Shown here: positions 1 to 8,655 of the stretch, piece by piece
Layout: each line of letters begins with the position of its first letter
Numbering within the stretch: position 1 is the stretch's first letter
Source of the DNA: Pseudomonas sp. TTU2014-080ASC
Lineage (GTDB): Bacteria > Pseudomonadota > Gammaproteobacteria > Pseudomonadales > Pseudomonadaceae
Length of the DNA: 64,000 nt
Direction: 5' to 3'
NCBI RefSeq assembly: GCF_001446935.1
Contig: NZ_LKKK01000002.1
Location: forward strand, 310,001 to 374,000
The notes under the pieces: model-generated
Told to the model about the DNA's origin: nothing
What the model saw: only the letters and a program-made list of their open reading frames with translations
Database searches by the model: none
Program-made: the position numbers and the translations under genes

Positions 1-846
1 AGCGAAAGTCTGTTCGTATGGGTCGACGGTGTCCGCTTGCACTACCAAGTGCTGGGGCATGACACCGGACGCCCACCCATTATCTTTACCCACGGTGGTG
101 GCCCGGGCAGCACAGCCTGGAGCAATTTCCGCCTAAGTGCTGCAACGTTTGCAGCCAATCATCGCTGTTACTTCCTCGATTTCCCCCAATTTGGTCGCTC
201 CGACATGGTGCCGGTTCAAGGTCCACTGTGGAGTTGGCATGCTCGCAAATTGCTGGGCTTTATGGATGCCGTGAGCATCGCCAAAGCGCATCTGATCAAT
301 CAGTCATTCGGTGGCGGCGTGGCCCTGCGTCTGGCGGCTGATCACCCTGAGCGTGTGGCGCGCATCATCACCATCGGCTCACAGCCGGTCGATCAGGGCG
401 TACTCGCACCGCTGCCGCTGTTCAGCAAGCATGCGGCCAACCTGATGGGTGATTACTACCTCGAAGGCGGCGGGCCGAGCCTGGACAAAATGCGCGTACT
501 GCTGCAGCGCTACGAGCTGCATGACGACAGCCGTCTGGACGATGAAAACCTGCGCCTGCGCTTTCAGGCCAGCAATAACCCGGAGTACATCCAACTGCTG
601 AAAACGCCAGGTGCGTTTGGCGAGTGGGAAAACCTGTTGCCCGTGCTGCCGCATATCCAAGCACCAGTGCTTCTGTGCTGGGGGCTGCATGACTGGTTTG
701 GCAGTGTCGACGTGCCGATGATGATGCTCAACCGCCTGCGCAATGCTCAGCTGCATGTGTTTGGCAATGCGGCCCACCATCTGCAGACGGAGTGCCCGGA
801 TGAATTCAATCGTCTGGCTGTAAGTTTTATCGGAGCTGAGCAATGA
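1..846 (+). CDS. alpha/beta hydrolase, meta-cleavage-product hydrolase-like (5' partial)
   Basis: The reading frame is open from the first base, and the residues before the first internal start (ESLFVWVDGVRLHYQ) resemble the N terminus of MhpC/BphD-type hydrolases, so the true start lies outside the window. It has an oxyanion-hole HGGGPG, a nucleophile elbow NQSFGG (Ser near visible residue 102), an acid Asp in WGLHDW (about 231) and a His pair in NAAHHLQ (about 259). The family hydrolyses C-C or ester/amide bonds in ring-cleavage products. The stop overlaps the start of the downstream amidase by four bases, so the two genes are translationally coupled. The substrate cannot be read from the sequence. 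Confidence 0.85.
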   Translation, partial: SESLFVWVDGVRLHYQVLGHDTGRPPIIFTHGGGPGSTAWSNFRLSAATFAANHRCYFLDFPQFGRSDMVPVQGPLWSWHARKLLGFMDAVSIAKAHLINQSFGGGVALRLAADHPERVARIITIGSQPVDQGVLAPLPLFSKHAANLMGDYYLEGGGPSLDKMRVLLQRYELHDDSRLDDENLRLRFQASNNPEYIQLLKTPGAFGEWENLLPVLPHIQAPVLLCWGLHDWFGSVDVPMMMLNRLRNAQLHVFGNAAHHLQTECPDEFNRLAVSFIGAEQ

Positions 847-2249
847 GCCTGCCTGACGATCTGCACTATCTGGAGATGCAAGAACTGTCCTTGCTGATCC
901 GTACCCGCAAGATTTCTCCGATTGAAGTGACCGAGGCCATGCTGGCGCGCATTGACGCGCTGGACGGCGAGCTGCACAGCTACGCCCGCGTCACACCAGA
1001 GCTGGCGCTGGAGCAGGCCCGTGAAGCCGAAGCCGAGCTGGCTAAAGGCATCTGCCGCAGCCCGTTCCACGGTATTCCGCTGGCCTACAAAGACCTGTTC
1101 GACACTGCCGGTGTGGTGACTGCCGCCGGTATGCCGGTGCACGCCAACCGCGTGCCGCAGCAAGACGCCACCGTGGTTGCACGGTTGCGTGAAGCCGGTG
1201 TGGTCATGCTCGGTAAACTGCAAATGACGGAAGGCGCGTTTGCCATTCATCATCCGACTATTGAGCCGCCAGTAAACCCGTGGGGTGCCAACCACTGGAC
1301 TGGCGCATCCTCCAGCGGTTGTGGCGTGGCCACTGCGGCCGGCCTGTGCTTCGGCGCGCTGGGCAGTGACACCGGTGGCTCGATTCGCTTCCCTTGCGCG
1401 GCTAACGGCTTGACCGGACTGAAGCCAACGTGGGGACGGGTCAGCCGTTATGGCGCGTTTGAGATGGCGGCCAGCCTCGATCATGTCGGACCGATGACTC
1501 GCAGCGCCCGCGATACCTTGTTCCTGCTTTCGACCATTGCCGGACACGATCCGCTTGACCCGACCTCCATGCCCAGCGTGTGTTTGGAGATTCCCGGTAT
1601 CGACGACAGCTTTAAAGGCCTGCGCATCGGTATCGACGAAAGCTGGTTAAGCGAAGGTGTAGACCCTGAAATCCAGCAGGCCCTGCAAGCGGTGATGCAA
1701 CTGATTGCCGGAGCCGGTGGCCAGCTGATCCGCATCCGGATGCCGGACGCCCGGGCCGTCAGCAGTAATTGGGAAGCCCATTGTGGCGTGCAGACTGCTG
1801 TCGCCCATGCAGATACTTATCCACAGCGTGCCAGCGAGTACGGCCCGGCACTGAGTCGTCTGATCGACGGCGGCAGGGCGCTGAGCGGCATGGACTACCA
1901 GCGTATTTTGCTCGACGCGCAGCGTTTCACTGGTGAGATGGACGCACTGATGAATGAGCTGGATGTGGTACTTGCACCGGTACAGCCGTATGCCGCACCG
2001 ACCCACGCCAAGCTGGCCAGCCTGGCCCTGGACCCTGAGGCCAACCGCCGCCTGATCCAATTCACCGCACCGTTCAACGTCAGTGGTCATCCGTGTCTGA
2101 GTCTGCCCATCGGGTTTACCCAGAGCGACATGCCCATCGGCGGCCAGTTCATCGCCCGTAAAGGCGGTGAGGCAGTCTTGTGCCGTGCCGGTATGGCGGT
2201 GCAAAAAATAAGCGACTGGCATCGCCGCCGTCCGGCGGCTTATCAGTGA
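843..2249 (+). CDS. amidase signature family amidohydrolase
   Basis: 468 aa, typical for the amidase signature (GatA-like) family, which hydrolyses amides through a Ser-cisSer-Lys triad. Visible elements are Lys83 in GIPLAYKD, the cis-Ser in GASSSG (about 157) and the nucleophile Ser180 in SDTGGSIRFP. The start codon sits inside the stop of the upstream hydrolase. Pairing an amidase with a meta-cleavage-type hydrolase suggests release of ammonia or an amine from a ring-opened or side-chain amide. This is one of two such amidases in the cluster, the other being at 11793. The substrate is unknown. Confidence 0.88.
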   Translation: MSLPDDLHYLEMQELSLLIRTRKISPIEVTEAMLARIDALDGELHSYARVTPELALEQAREAEAELAKGICRSPFHGIPLAYKDLFDTAGVVTAAGMPVHANRVPQQDATVVARLREAGVVMLGKLQMTEGAFAIHHPTIEPPVNPWGANHWTGASSSGCGVATAAGLCFGALGSDTGGSIRFPCAANGLTGLKPTWGRVSRYGAFEMAASLDHVGPMTRSARDTLFLLSTIAGHDPLDPTSMPSVCLEIPGIDDSFKGLRIGIDESWLSEGVDPEIQQALQAVMQLIAGAGGQLIRIRMPDARAVSSNWEAHCGVQTAVAHADTYPQRASEYGPALSRLIDGGRALSGMDYQRILLDAQRFTGEMDALMNELDVVLAPVQPYAAPTHAKLASLALDPEANRRLIQFTAPFNVSGHPCLSLPIGFTQSDMPIGGQFIARKGGEAVLCRAGMAVQKISDWHRRRPAAYQ

Positions 2250-2327
2250 GGTAACGCATGGCGGCTCTCTCCCGGTTCCCAGCACTGCAAGCAGCGCATC
2301 ATGCCGTGGTAAAGGGGAGGGTGCGCC

Positions 2328-3323
2328 ATGACTAACCGCCTTGAATTGCACGGTTATCAGTCTCTTCAGGTCTTGCGCTCTCGGGACCTGGAGGAGACTC
2401 GCAAACTGGTGGCGGATGTCTTTTGTGAACACCGCCTGCAGGCCGGCAGCAGCGAGCACCTGAACTACCAGCACAGCTACCTCAGCACCGGACGCCTGAG
2501 CTTCAGCCAGATTCGTTACGGTGCAGAGGTCAATATCCAGCCTGAAACGCTGGATAGCTTCTACCTGATTCAGCTGCCTGTGGCCGGGCATGACACCCTG
2601 CGAATCTGTGGGCGTGAACAGCACAGCGATCATCGTCACGGCAGTGTTCACGGCCCGGATGAAAGCCTGGAAATGAACTGGAGCAGTGACTGCCGCAAAC
2701 TGGTGGTGCGCATAGAACGTGAAGCCCTCGAACTGCACGCCAGCAGTTTGTACGGACAGGTTATACAGCGGCCTCTGCGCTTCTATTCGGGAATGAACCT
2801 CGACCACCCTGCCTGCGCTGCCTGGCGCAACACTGCACGGCATATTTTCGGGGAATTGCAGCGTTCGCCCCAGCTGTTTGAGATGTCACTGATCCGCACG
2901 CAGTTCGAACAGACACTAATGACCGCCTTACTGTCATGGCAACCGCATAACCTGCTGGATGAATCGCAACAGATGGTTCCCCGCGTGTTGCCCCGTCACG
3001 TCAAACTGGCTGCTGATTACATGCAGGCCAACCCTGAAGACAACATCACTGTGGAATGCCTCGTCGCCATCAGCGGCGTCAGCGGCCGTACTCTGTTTGC
3101 CGGTTTTGCCAAGTTCATGGGCATGAGCCCCATGCGCTATCTACGCGACGTACGCCTGGACCGTGTTCACCAAGACCTGCTCGACCCCTGCAAACCCCGC
3201 AGCGTCACCCAAGTCGCCACCCGCTGGGGTTTTTACCAGCTCGGTCGTATGGCCAGCGACTACCGTAAACGCTTTGGCGAAAGCCCGAGAGAGACGCTGG
3301 CGCGAAGTGGTCTCAAGTACTGA
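2328..3323 (+). CDS. AraC/XylS-family transcriptional regulator
   Basis: 331 aa. The N-terminal 200 residues fit the AraC_binding_2 domain. The C-terminal 100 contain two helix-turn-helix motifs and the XylS-like ending GFYQLGRMASDYRKRFGESP. A strong GGGGAGG ribosome site precedes the ATG. XylS-type proteins usually activate aromatic catabolic operons in response to the substrate. It follows the first amidase and is the only cluster regulator of this type, so it is the best candidate activator of the 5.5-16.3 kb operons. The direct repeats at 5387-5421 resemble XylS half-sites. The effector is unknown. Confidence 0.88.
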   Translation: MTNRLELHGYQSLQVLRSRDLEETRKLVADVFCEHRLQAGSSEHLNYQHSYLSTGRLSFSQIRYGAEVNIQPETLDSFYLIQLPVAGHDTLRICGREQHSDHRHGSVHGPDESLEMNWSSDCRKLVVRIEREALELHASSLYGQVIQRPLRFYSGMNLDHPACAAWRNTARHIFGELQRSPQLFEMSLIRTQFEQTLMTALLSWQPHNLLDESQQMVPRVLPRHVKLAADYMQANPEDNITVECLVAISGVSGRTLFAGFAKFMGMSPMRYLRDVRLDRVHQDLLDPCKPRSVTQVATRWGFYQLGRMASDYRKRFGESPRETLARSGLKY

Positions 3324-3377
3324 GAGCGAGCGTTGACGGCTCGAGATTTGAAGGGGGCTCCATTGCTAACCGGAGTT

Positions 3378-3412
3378 ATCGGGCCGTGCAAGCAAGCGTC
3401 AGCCGGCCCGAT
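3378..3412. terminator. inverted repeat between convergent genes
   Basis: ATCGGGCC (3378-3385) pairs with GGCCCGAT (3405-3412) across a 19-nt loop, in the space between the convergent AraC gene and the ABM monooxygenase gene. There is no clear T-run on either side, so it is a possible rather than a typical intrinsic terminator. Confidence 0.35.
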
Positions 3413-3434
3413 GAATCCGTGCATTGTGCAACCC

Positions 3435-3749
3435 TTAGAATCCAGGGTCGCTTTTAACAAAGGCAGCTCCCTCGATGTGATAGACCTGCGGCTCTTGTGA
3501 GAAGTATTTCTCCAAGCCCAGCATGAACATCTGATGGTCCTCACTCGCCTCGAAGCCCGGCGTGTGATCCTCCAGAGATTGCCAGCGCACGATCAGGTTG
3601 AATTGTTCTGGGGTTTCAATTCCCTGGGCCAGCATGTGCCCGCCGTAACCCTTTGCTCGGCTGAGCAACGGCGTGACTTGTTCGAACGCACGTCTGAACG
3701 CTTCAATCTGTTCTTTGTAAACGGGCAGTACAGCGATCTCATAAACCAT
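3435..3749 (-). CDS. antibiotic biosynthesis monooxygenase (ABM) domain protein
   Basis: 104 aa from the ATG at 3749 ([14 protein letters not shown]), a single ABM/quinol monooxygenase-like domain of normal length. The long in-frame extension upstream is coding sequence of the preceding gene in another frame and was not used. The start overlaps the end of the upstream oxidoreductase by 11 bases, which indicates coupling. ABM proteins are small dimeric ferredoxin-like proteins acting on quinols or reactive aromatics. With the neighbouring oxidoreductase and ArsR regulator it probably forms a quinone/electrophile response module. The exact reaction is unknown. Confidence 0.8.
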   Translation of the reverse strand: MVYEIAVLPVYKEQIEAFRRAFEQVTPLLSRAKGYGGHMLAQGIETPEQFNLIVRWQSLEDHTPGFEASEDHQMFMLGLEKYFSQEPQVYHIEGAAFVKSDPGF

Positions 3750-4752
3750 GCTGTTCACCTGCTGTGGATGCAACGGCTGTGGGTTGCTGTGATGGCGTGA
3801 CTGCAATCGCGATTTTTCCCCGGAGGCCGTTGTTTGGGCTTTCCAGGCGTGCATGGGCGAGCCCAAGGTCTTGAAGTGAGTAGACGGCACCGACATGCGG
3901 GCGCAACTGACCACGTTCAATCAATACGCTTAGCTCATCAAGCTTGCCGCGGTTTTGTCTGGTGAAGACGAAGTGATAACTGGCGTTCTTACCCCAAGCC
4001 TGAATCAGGTTCTGTGGTTGGGTAATGTCTACGATGCTGACCACCCGGCCGAGTTGCGCGAGGGCATCGGGGCTGCGGGATAATGTGTCGCCGCCGATAG
4101 TGTCAAAGATCACATCTACGCCTCGCCCATCCGTTTCCCGATTGATTGCCTCGACGTAGTCTTCCTTCTCATAGTCGATGACGACATCGGCACCCATGCT
4201 GCGTGCAAATTCAAAGTTTGTTTCACGAACAGTCGTAAAGACCCGGGCACCAATGGCCTTAGCCAACTGGATGGCCAGATGGCCTACGCCTCCTGCTCCG
4301 CCGTGAATCAGAATGCTTTCGCCCACTTTAAGCGACGCCCGTACGGTGAGTGCCTCCCATGCTGTTCCACCGGCCAGGCTCAGACTTGCCGCCTCGAGAT
4401 GGCTCAACGCGGATGGCTTTTTACCGATGATGTTTTGTGATGCTACGTGGTACTCGGCATAACTTCCTGAGCCGTCAAATATCTGTGTCGTGTACCAGAC
4501 TTCGTCGCCGGGAGCGAAGGCCGTAACGCCCGGGCCAACTTCAGCGACCACACCTGATACGTCGTGCCCGCTAATCGTGGGCAGGGCTACCAAGTCCGCA
4601 TAGTCGCCACGGCGGACCTGATAATCCAGCGGGTTGATAGAGGTTGCATAAACCTGGACCAGCACTTGTCCCGCGCCCGGAACGGGCCTTGGTACATCGC
4701 TCAGTTCGAACGAATCGGGGCCGCCGAATGAGTTGAGAATCATCGCTTTCAT
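3739..4752 (-). CDS. MDR-family NADPH:quinone oxidoreductase / alcohol dehydrogenase-like protein
   Basis: 337 aa. It has a GroES-like N-terminal half and a Rossmann half with the NAD(P) motif [14 protein letters not shown] near residue 150. It lacks the cysteine cluster of the structural zinc site, so the quinone oxidoreductase/enone reductase branch is more likely than a true zinc alcohol dehydrogenase. AAGGA precedes the ATG. The promoter region carries a 6-6-6 inverted repeat (4781-4798) matching one upstream of the arsR-like gene. It is translationally coupled to the ABM gene. Confidence 0.85.
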   Translation of the reverse strand: MKAMILNSFGGPDSFELSDVPRPVPGAGQVLVQVYATSINPLDYQVRRGDYADLVALPTISGHDVSGVVAEVGPGVTAFAPGDEVWYTTQIFDGSGSYAEYHVASQNIIGKKPSALSHLEAASLSLAGGTAWEALTVRASLKVGESILIHGGAGGVGHLAIQLAKAIGARVFTTVRETNFEFARSMGADVVIDYEKEDYVEAINRETDGRGVDVIFDTIGGDTLSRSPDALAQLGRVVSIVDITQPQNLIQAWGKNASYHFVFTRQNRGKLDELSVLIERGQLRPHVGAVYSLQDLGLAHARLESPNNGLRGKIAIAVTPSQQPTAVASTAGEQHGL

Positions 4753-4780
4753 GGTAAATCCTTATTTCTATAAAAAGGGA

Positions 4781-4798
4781 TATCGAGAAATATCGATA
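4781..4798 (-). promoter_or_regulatory. probable ArsR-type operator for the oxidoreductase gene
   Basis: TATCGA-N6-TCGATA is a perfect 6-bp inverted repeat with a 6-bp spacer, 29 bases upstream of the oxidoreductase start. The same architecture (TATCGG-N6-CCGATA) occurs in front of the neighbouring ArsR-family gene at 5211-5228. Confidence 0.65.
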
Positions 4799-4897
4799 TA
4801 ATAAAGTGGAAAAATAGCTTCACTTGTCTGTGTCGTTTGAAGGTCCTGTGCGGGTTAAAAAGAGGATCGGTCGTTACAGCGGTTGGGCGGTTGAACG

Positions 4898-5200
4898 CTA
4901 CAGCTCTGAGCCAATGAGTTTGGCTAGGGCGCTGATGTTTGCTTCGTTACGTTTGTAATAGGTCCACTGACCAATACGTCTGACTTCGACCAACCCGGCG
5001 CGTTGCAGCGTTGCAAGATAATCCGAAACCGTCGACTGCGAGAGCCCGACGCCTTCTTGAATGCTACTTACACAAACGCCGACCGTGTGCACGTCTCCCT
5101 CATCCTGCGGGGGGAAGTTATTGGCCGGGTCCTTCAAACCTTTCAAAATTTTAAGGCGGGTAGGGTTTGATAGGGCTTTAAAAACGTCGAGTAATTCCAT
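4898..5200 (-). CDS. ArsR-family winged-helix transcriptional repressor
   Basis: 100 aa, the normal length. It begins MELLDVFKALSNPTRLKIL, and has a recognition helix region LSQSTVSDYLATLQRAGLVEVRR and a wing IGQWTYYKRNE. No ELCVCDL metal-binding motif is present. The corresponding segment reads VGVCVSSIQ with one cysteine, so sensing by a single thiol or by a ligand is possible. Inverted repeats in front of this gene and of the oxidoreductase suggest autoregulation and control of the module. It is separated from the oxidoreductase by about 145 bases. Confidence 0.9.
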   Translation of the reverse strand: MELLDVFKALSNPTRLKILKGLKDPANNFPPQDEGDVHTVGVCVSSIQEGVGLSQSTVSDYLATLQRAGLVEVRRIGQWTYYKRNEANISALAKLIGSEL

Positions 5201-5210
5201 GGGCTCAATG

Positions 5211-5228
5211 TATCGGAATTTACCGATA
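5211..5228 (-). promoter_or_regulatory. probable ArsR autoregulatory operator
   Basis: TATCGG-N6-CCGATA is a perfect inverted repeat centred about 20 bases upstream of the ArsR-family start codon, where a bound repressor would block initiation. It matches the site at 4781-4798 in ten of twelve arm positions. Confidence 0.65.
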
Positions 5229-5386
5229 TGTCAATTTATTAATTTCTCCCGCTCAATTTGGCTTTGCGTTTAAGCCGTTCTTGCCTGCGCATCTCCCACC
5301 GCGTGTTTCTAGGGCGCTGCACAGTAGCTGCTCACGAGGGGGAGAGTGCGGGGACCCTGCGCCTCAATGCGCTTCACGCAATTTCC

Positions 5387-5421
5387 TGCACTTTGCGTAT
5401 AGCCGCTGCATGATCTGAATA
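5387..5421 (+). promoter_or_regulatory. XylS-like direct repeats upstream of the StyA-type gene
   Basis: Two 15-mers, TGCACTTTGCGTATA (5387-5401) and TGCATGATCTGAATA (5407-5421), share TGCA-N6-GnATA with a 20-bp period. The XylS half-site as I recall it is TGCA-N6-GGNTA with a 21-bp period. Each copy differs at one position. Binding by the AraC/XylS-like regulator encoded at 2328 is an inference. Confidence 0.4.
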
Positions 5422-5438
5422 TTGTCCCGCCACCCCTT

Positions 5439-5456
5439 GCTTCACATTGGCTGCAC
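5439..5456 (+). promoter_or_regulatory. shared promoter-proximal element, copy 1
   Basis: The pattern GCTTC-N3-TTGGCTG[CT]AC occurs here and again at 8599-8616. In both places it lies about 40-45 bases upstream of the chosen start codon of the first gene of a transcription unit in the catabolic cluster. It may be a -35 or activator site common to both units. Confidence 0.4.
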
Positions 5457-5501
5457 GGACGACATCGGGCCGTCCGTTCCACCACTATGGAGCGAAGCCT
5501 C

Positions 5502-6734
5502 GTGAGAACAATAACAATCGTTGGTGCCGGGCAGGCGGGTTTGCAGCTTGGCATTGGTTTGCTGCAACAGGGTTATATCGTCAATCTGATTTCCAACCGT
5601 ACCGGCGAGCAGATCGCCGCTGGCCGGGTGCTGTCCAGCCAGTCGATGTACGACATGGCGTTGGGTTTTGAGCGTGAACTGGGGCTGGCGCTGTGGGATG
5701 ACGTGTGCCCACCGACCGATGGCGTACATATGCGTGCCGGTAACAGTCAGGGCCTGATGGTGGATTGGCGCGCACGTATGCATGCGCCGGGGCAGTCGGT
5801 GGATCAGCGCATCAAGATGCCGCGCTGGATGGATGAATTTGTGCGTCAGGGTGGCAACCTGCTCATTGAAGAGGCCGATATCGACGCCTTGGAGCGTTAC
5901 GCACAAAGCAGCGATCTGGTGATCGTGGCCAGCGGCAAAGGCGAGATCGGCAAGCTGTTTGAACGTGACAACGAGCGCAGCGTGTTTGATCGTCCGCTGC
6001 GCACCATTTCTCTCACTTATGTACACGACATGCTGCCGCGCAAGGATTTCAGTGCGCTGAACATCAGCATCAATCCGGGCATTGGTGAGTACGTCAACTT
6101 CCCCTGTATCACCCATACCGGGCCAGGCGACATCATCAACTTGGAGTGTGTGCCAGGCGGCCCGATGGACCGTTGGGATGAAGTCACCACTCCGGCAGAA
6201 CACCTTGCGCTGGCCGTGGAGTTGATCCGTGAGTTCTTCCCGTGGGAAGCGCCGCGCTGCGAAAACCTGCGTCTTACTGATGACCTCGGCACTCTGGTCG
6301 GCCGTCTGACCCCGACTGTGCGTAAACCGATTGGCGTGCTGCCGTCTGGTCGTACCGTGCTGGGCATGGCGGATGTGCTGGTGCTGAATGACCCTGTCAC
6401 CGGGCAGGGTTCGAACAACGCCAGTAAGTGCGCCAACGTCTACATGAAGTGCATCCTCGAGCAGGGTGTGGATGGCTTTGATGATGCGTGGAAACAAGCC
6501 ACTTTCGAGCGTTATTGGGATTACGCGCAGTGGGTCACCAAGTTCACCAATACACATCTGCTGCCGCCCCCTGACTCGGCCCTGCGGGTATTCGCTGCTT
6601 GCGCTGCTGACCCGGCAATCGCAGCTACTGTGGCCAACGCATTTGACGATCCGCAGAGTCTCACGCCCTGGTACTACGACATGGCCGAAGCCGAGCGCTT
6701 TATCGCCAGTTTTTCCCTGGCCAAGGAGGCGTGA
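5502..6734 (+). CDS. StyA-type styrene/indole monooxygenase, oxygenase component
   Basis: 410 aa from GTG 5502, chosen because GGAG ends nine bases before it. An ATG 15 bases upstream has no ribosome site. The N-terminal GAGQAG Rossmann motif binds FAD, and the length and body (LSSQSMYDMALGFE, GLGxxxGRLTPT-like C-terminal half) fit the group E two-component flavoprotein monooxygenases. These epoxidise styrene or the indole ring using FADH2 from a separate reductase. The partner reductase lies two genes downstream (7938), with a FadL-type porin between. No styCD genes for phenylacetaldehyde formation are present, so the substrate is probably not styrene itself. Confidence 0.85.
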   Translation: MRTITIVGAGQAGLQLGIGLLQQGYIVNLISNRTGEQIAAGRVLSSQSMYDMALGFERELGLALWDDVCPPTDGVHMRAGNSQGLMVDWRARMHAPGQSVDQRIKMPRWMDEFVRQGGNLLIEEADIDALERYAQSSDLVIVASGKGEIGKLFERDNERSVFDRPLRTISLTYVHDMLPRKDFSALNISINPGIGEYVNFPCITHTGPGDIINLECVPGGPMDRWDEVTTPAEHLALAVELIREFFPWEAPRCENLRLTDDLGTLVGRLTPTVRKPIGVLPSGRTVLGMADVLVLNDPVTGQGSNNASKCANVYMKCILEQGVDGFDDAWKQATFERYWDYAQWVTKFTNTHLLPPPDSALRVFAACAADPAIAATVANAFDDPQSLTPWYYDMAEAERFIASFSLAKEA

Positions 6735-6735
6735 G

Positions 6736-7926
6736 ATGGTCAATTTCAAACTCGCAGGTGCAGGCGTAACGGCGCTGTTGCTGGGCCTTTCAGTGCAACA
6801 GGCGCAGGCTACTCAGGGCACTTTTCCTCACGGATACGGGGTGAAATCTGAAGGTATGGGCGGCGTGGTGCTGGCGCTGCCGCAGGACTCGCTGGTGGGC
6901 GCGTCGAACCCGGCTGGCATGGTCTGGGTTGGCACCCGTGTGGATGCCGGTGTGGCCTTGCTGCAGGTGGATAATGGCATTGAGTTCGCCGGGGAAACCG
7001 TCAGCGGTGTGGAAGACAACGACCTCTACATCATTCCTCAGCTCGGTGCTAACCGCATGCTGGATGAGGTCAGCAGCATCGGTGTGTCCATCGTTGGTAA
7101 CGGCGTGGGTACGGCTTATGGCAGCGACAGTAATGTCGGTGGTCTGGAGCGTCCCGGTTCGGAGTTCCAGCAAATGGTCGCCACCGTCAGCTATGCGCGC
7201 AAACTCAACGAGCGTCACAGCTATGGCATCGGTGTGATGCTGATCCGGCAGCAGCTGGATATCGACGGCACCGCCAGCATTGGCTTGCCCGAAGGCCGTG
7301 ATGAGTCTTACGGCGCTGGCCTGCGCTTGGGTTATATGGGCAAGCTGACGGATGAGCTGACCCTGGGCCTGAGTTACGCCACCCGTGGCTACATGGGCAA
7401 GATGAAGCGCTTCGAGAATCTGCTGGCTGAAGGCGGCGACATGGATATGCCGTCCAACTACGGGATCGGCCTGAGCTACACCAAAGGCGACTGGACCGTA
7501 GCCGCCGATGTGCAGCGCATTCTCTGGAGCGATGTGAAATCCCTCGGCAACCCCGGCGTCAGCCGTGCTACCGGCGCACCGGGCGACAGCGATGGCCCAG
7601 GCTTCGGCTGGCGTGATCAGACGGTCTACCGCCTCGGTGTGGCCTATCAGGCGACACAGGATCTGACCTTGCGCGTGGGCTACAACGACGCCAACCAACT
7701 GCTCGACAGCCGTGACGGCTATCTGGGCATGCTGGCCCCAGCGGCTAACCATCAGCATGTGACCTTGGGTGCGACCTATCGCTTGGATGGCGGTAATGAG
7801 TTGTCCTTTGCCTACGCCCGTTCCTTTAAGGACAAGGTGGATGGCGACGGCAATGGCCCGGATGCCGTGAGCTCGCCCTACATGGGCCAGCACTGGCTGT
7901 CCTTTAGCTATGCCGTGGTGTTCTGA
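6736..7926 (+). CDS. FadL/TodX-family outer membrane hydrocarbon channel
   Basis: 396 aa. A signal peptide ends near AQA (about residue 25), followed by GTFPHGYGVKSEGMGG, the N-terminal hatch region typical of OmpP1/FadL/TodX proteins, and by amphipathic beta-strand repeats ending in a C-terminal aromatic residue (SYAVVF). The ATG overlaps the upstream stop region within a GTGAGATG stretch, so it is cotranslated with the monooxygenase. This family admits hydrophobic substrates such as toluene or fatty acids, which suggests that the cluster substrate is poorly water soluble. Confidence 0.9.
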   Translation: MVNFKLAGAGVTALLLGLSVQQAQATQGTFPHGYGVKSEGMGGVVLALPQDSLVGASNPAGMVWVGTRVDAGVALLQVDNGIEFAGETVSGVEDNDLYIIPQLGANRMLDEVSSIGVSIVGNGVGTAYGSDSNVGGLERPGSEFQQMVATVSYARKLNERHSYGIGVMLIRQQLDIDGTASIGLPEGRDESYGAGLRLGYMGKLTDELTLGLSYATRGYMGKMKRFENLLAEGGDMDMPSNYGIGLSYTKGDWTVAADVQRILWSDVKSLGNPGVSRATGAPGDSDGPGFGWRDQTVYRLGVAYQATQDLTLRVGYNDANQLLDSRDGYLGMLAPAANHQHVTLGATYRLDGGNELSFAYARSFKDKVDGDGNGPDAVSSPYMGQHWLSFSYAVVF

Positions 7927-7937
7927 GGAGTGTGTGA

Positions 7938-8429
7938 ATGATTGACCCCAAGGCTTTTCGTCAGGCCCTCAGCCACTTCGCCACCGGCGTCACGGTGGTT
8001 ACCACGCGGGATGCCGCTGGCCAGCCGATTGGTGTTACTGCCAGCAGCTTTAACAGTGTCTCGTTGGAGCCGCCGCTGGTGCTCTGGAGCATTGGCCGCA
8101 AGGCCTATAGCTATCCGGCGTTTGCCGAAGCTGAACATTTCGCTGTGCATGTGCTGGGTGAGCATCAGCAAGAGTGGTCGAACCGCTTCGGCCGGGCCGG
8201 GGAGGACAAGTTCGGCGGGCTTAACTGGTGCGAAGGGATTGCTGCACTGCCACTGCTGGAAGGTTGTCCCGTGCGCTTCGAGTGTTTGGTTGAGCACCGT
8301 TACGAAGGCGGCGATCACATGATCCTGGTCGGCCGTGTGCTGCGTGTGACGGAAGCCGATTGTGCTGCTGCCCCGCTGCTGTTTCACCGTGGCCGCTATG
8401 CCGCGTTGGAGAGCGCTTCGGGTCTCTGA
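7938..8429 (+). CDS. flavin reductase component (StyB/HpaC-like)
   Basis: 163 aa, typical of the short flavin reductase family. The conserved N-terminal half FATGVTVVTTRD...GVTASSFNSVSLEPPLVLWS is flavin binding, and GDHMILVGRVL near the C terminus is also typical. It supplies reduced flavin from NAD(P)H to the StyA-type oxygenase encoded at 5502. It is 11 bases downstream of the porin stop, with GAGGAG before the ATG, so it belongs to the same three-gene operon. Confidence 0.9.
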   Translation: MIDPKAFRQALSHFATGVTVVTTRDAAGQPIGVTASSFNSVSLEPPLVLWSIGRKAYSYPAFAEAEHFAVHVLGEHQQEWSNRFGRAGEDKFGGLNWCEGIAALPLLEGCPVRFECLVEHRYEGGDHMILVGRVLRVTEADCAAAPLLFHRGRYAALESASGL

Positions 8430-8598
8430 TAGCACGCACTGTTTCACGGTAGTCACGGATGACTGCCGATTTTGCGCAAGTAATTGCGCTTTAGGGATAA
8501 CCACGTTTCCCAATGGAGCGCAGGCCCTGCGTTGCCCTTCCTAACATCGAATCCATGCCTGGCCCCTCCGGGGCGCTGCCGACTCGTTGAGTCCGTGC

Positions 8599-8616
8599 GC
8601 TTCTGTTTGGCTGTAC
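8599..8616 (+). promoter_or_regulatory. shared promoter-proximal element, copy 2
   Basis: Second copy of GCTTC-N3-TTGGCTG[CT]AC (see 5439-5456), 39 bases before the reductase start. It lies in a 226-base gap that otherwise shows only a weak hairpin (GCGCAA/TTGCGC) near 8475-8493. It suggests that a second promoter starts the 8.7-16.3 kb unit under the same control. Confidence 0.4.
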
Positions 8617-8655
8617 CTGCACTACGCAAGTCCCGTTTTTCGGTGGAACCCAGTT

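Noticed and set aside
1809..1822. TTATCCACA inside the first amidase gene as a DnaA site
   Set aside because: Single copy within coding sequence; the same 9-mer occurs elsewhere in genes by chance.
5487..5501. ATG at 5487 as start of the StyA-type gene
   Set aside because: No ribosome site upstream, whereas GGAG lies nine bases before the GTG at 5502; not excluded.
5442..6749. 435-codon antisense ORF
   Set aside because: Shadow of the StyA-type gene, without domain content or a start signal.
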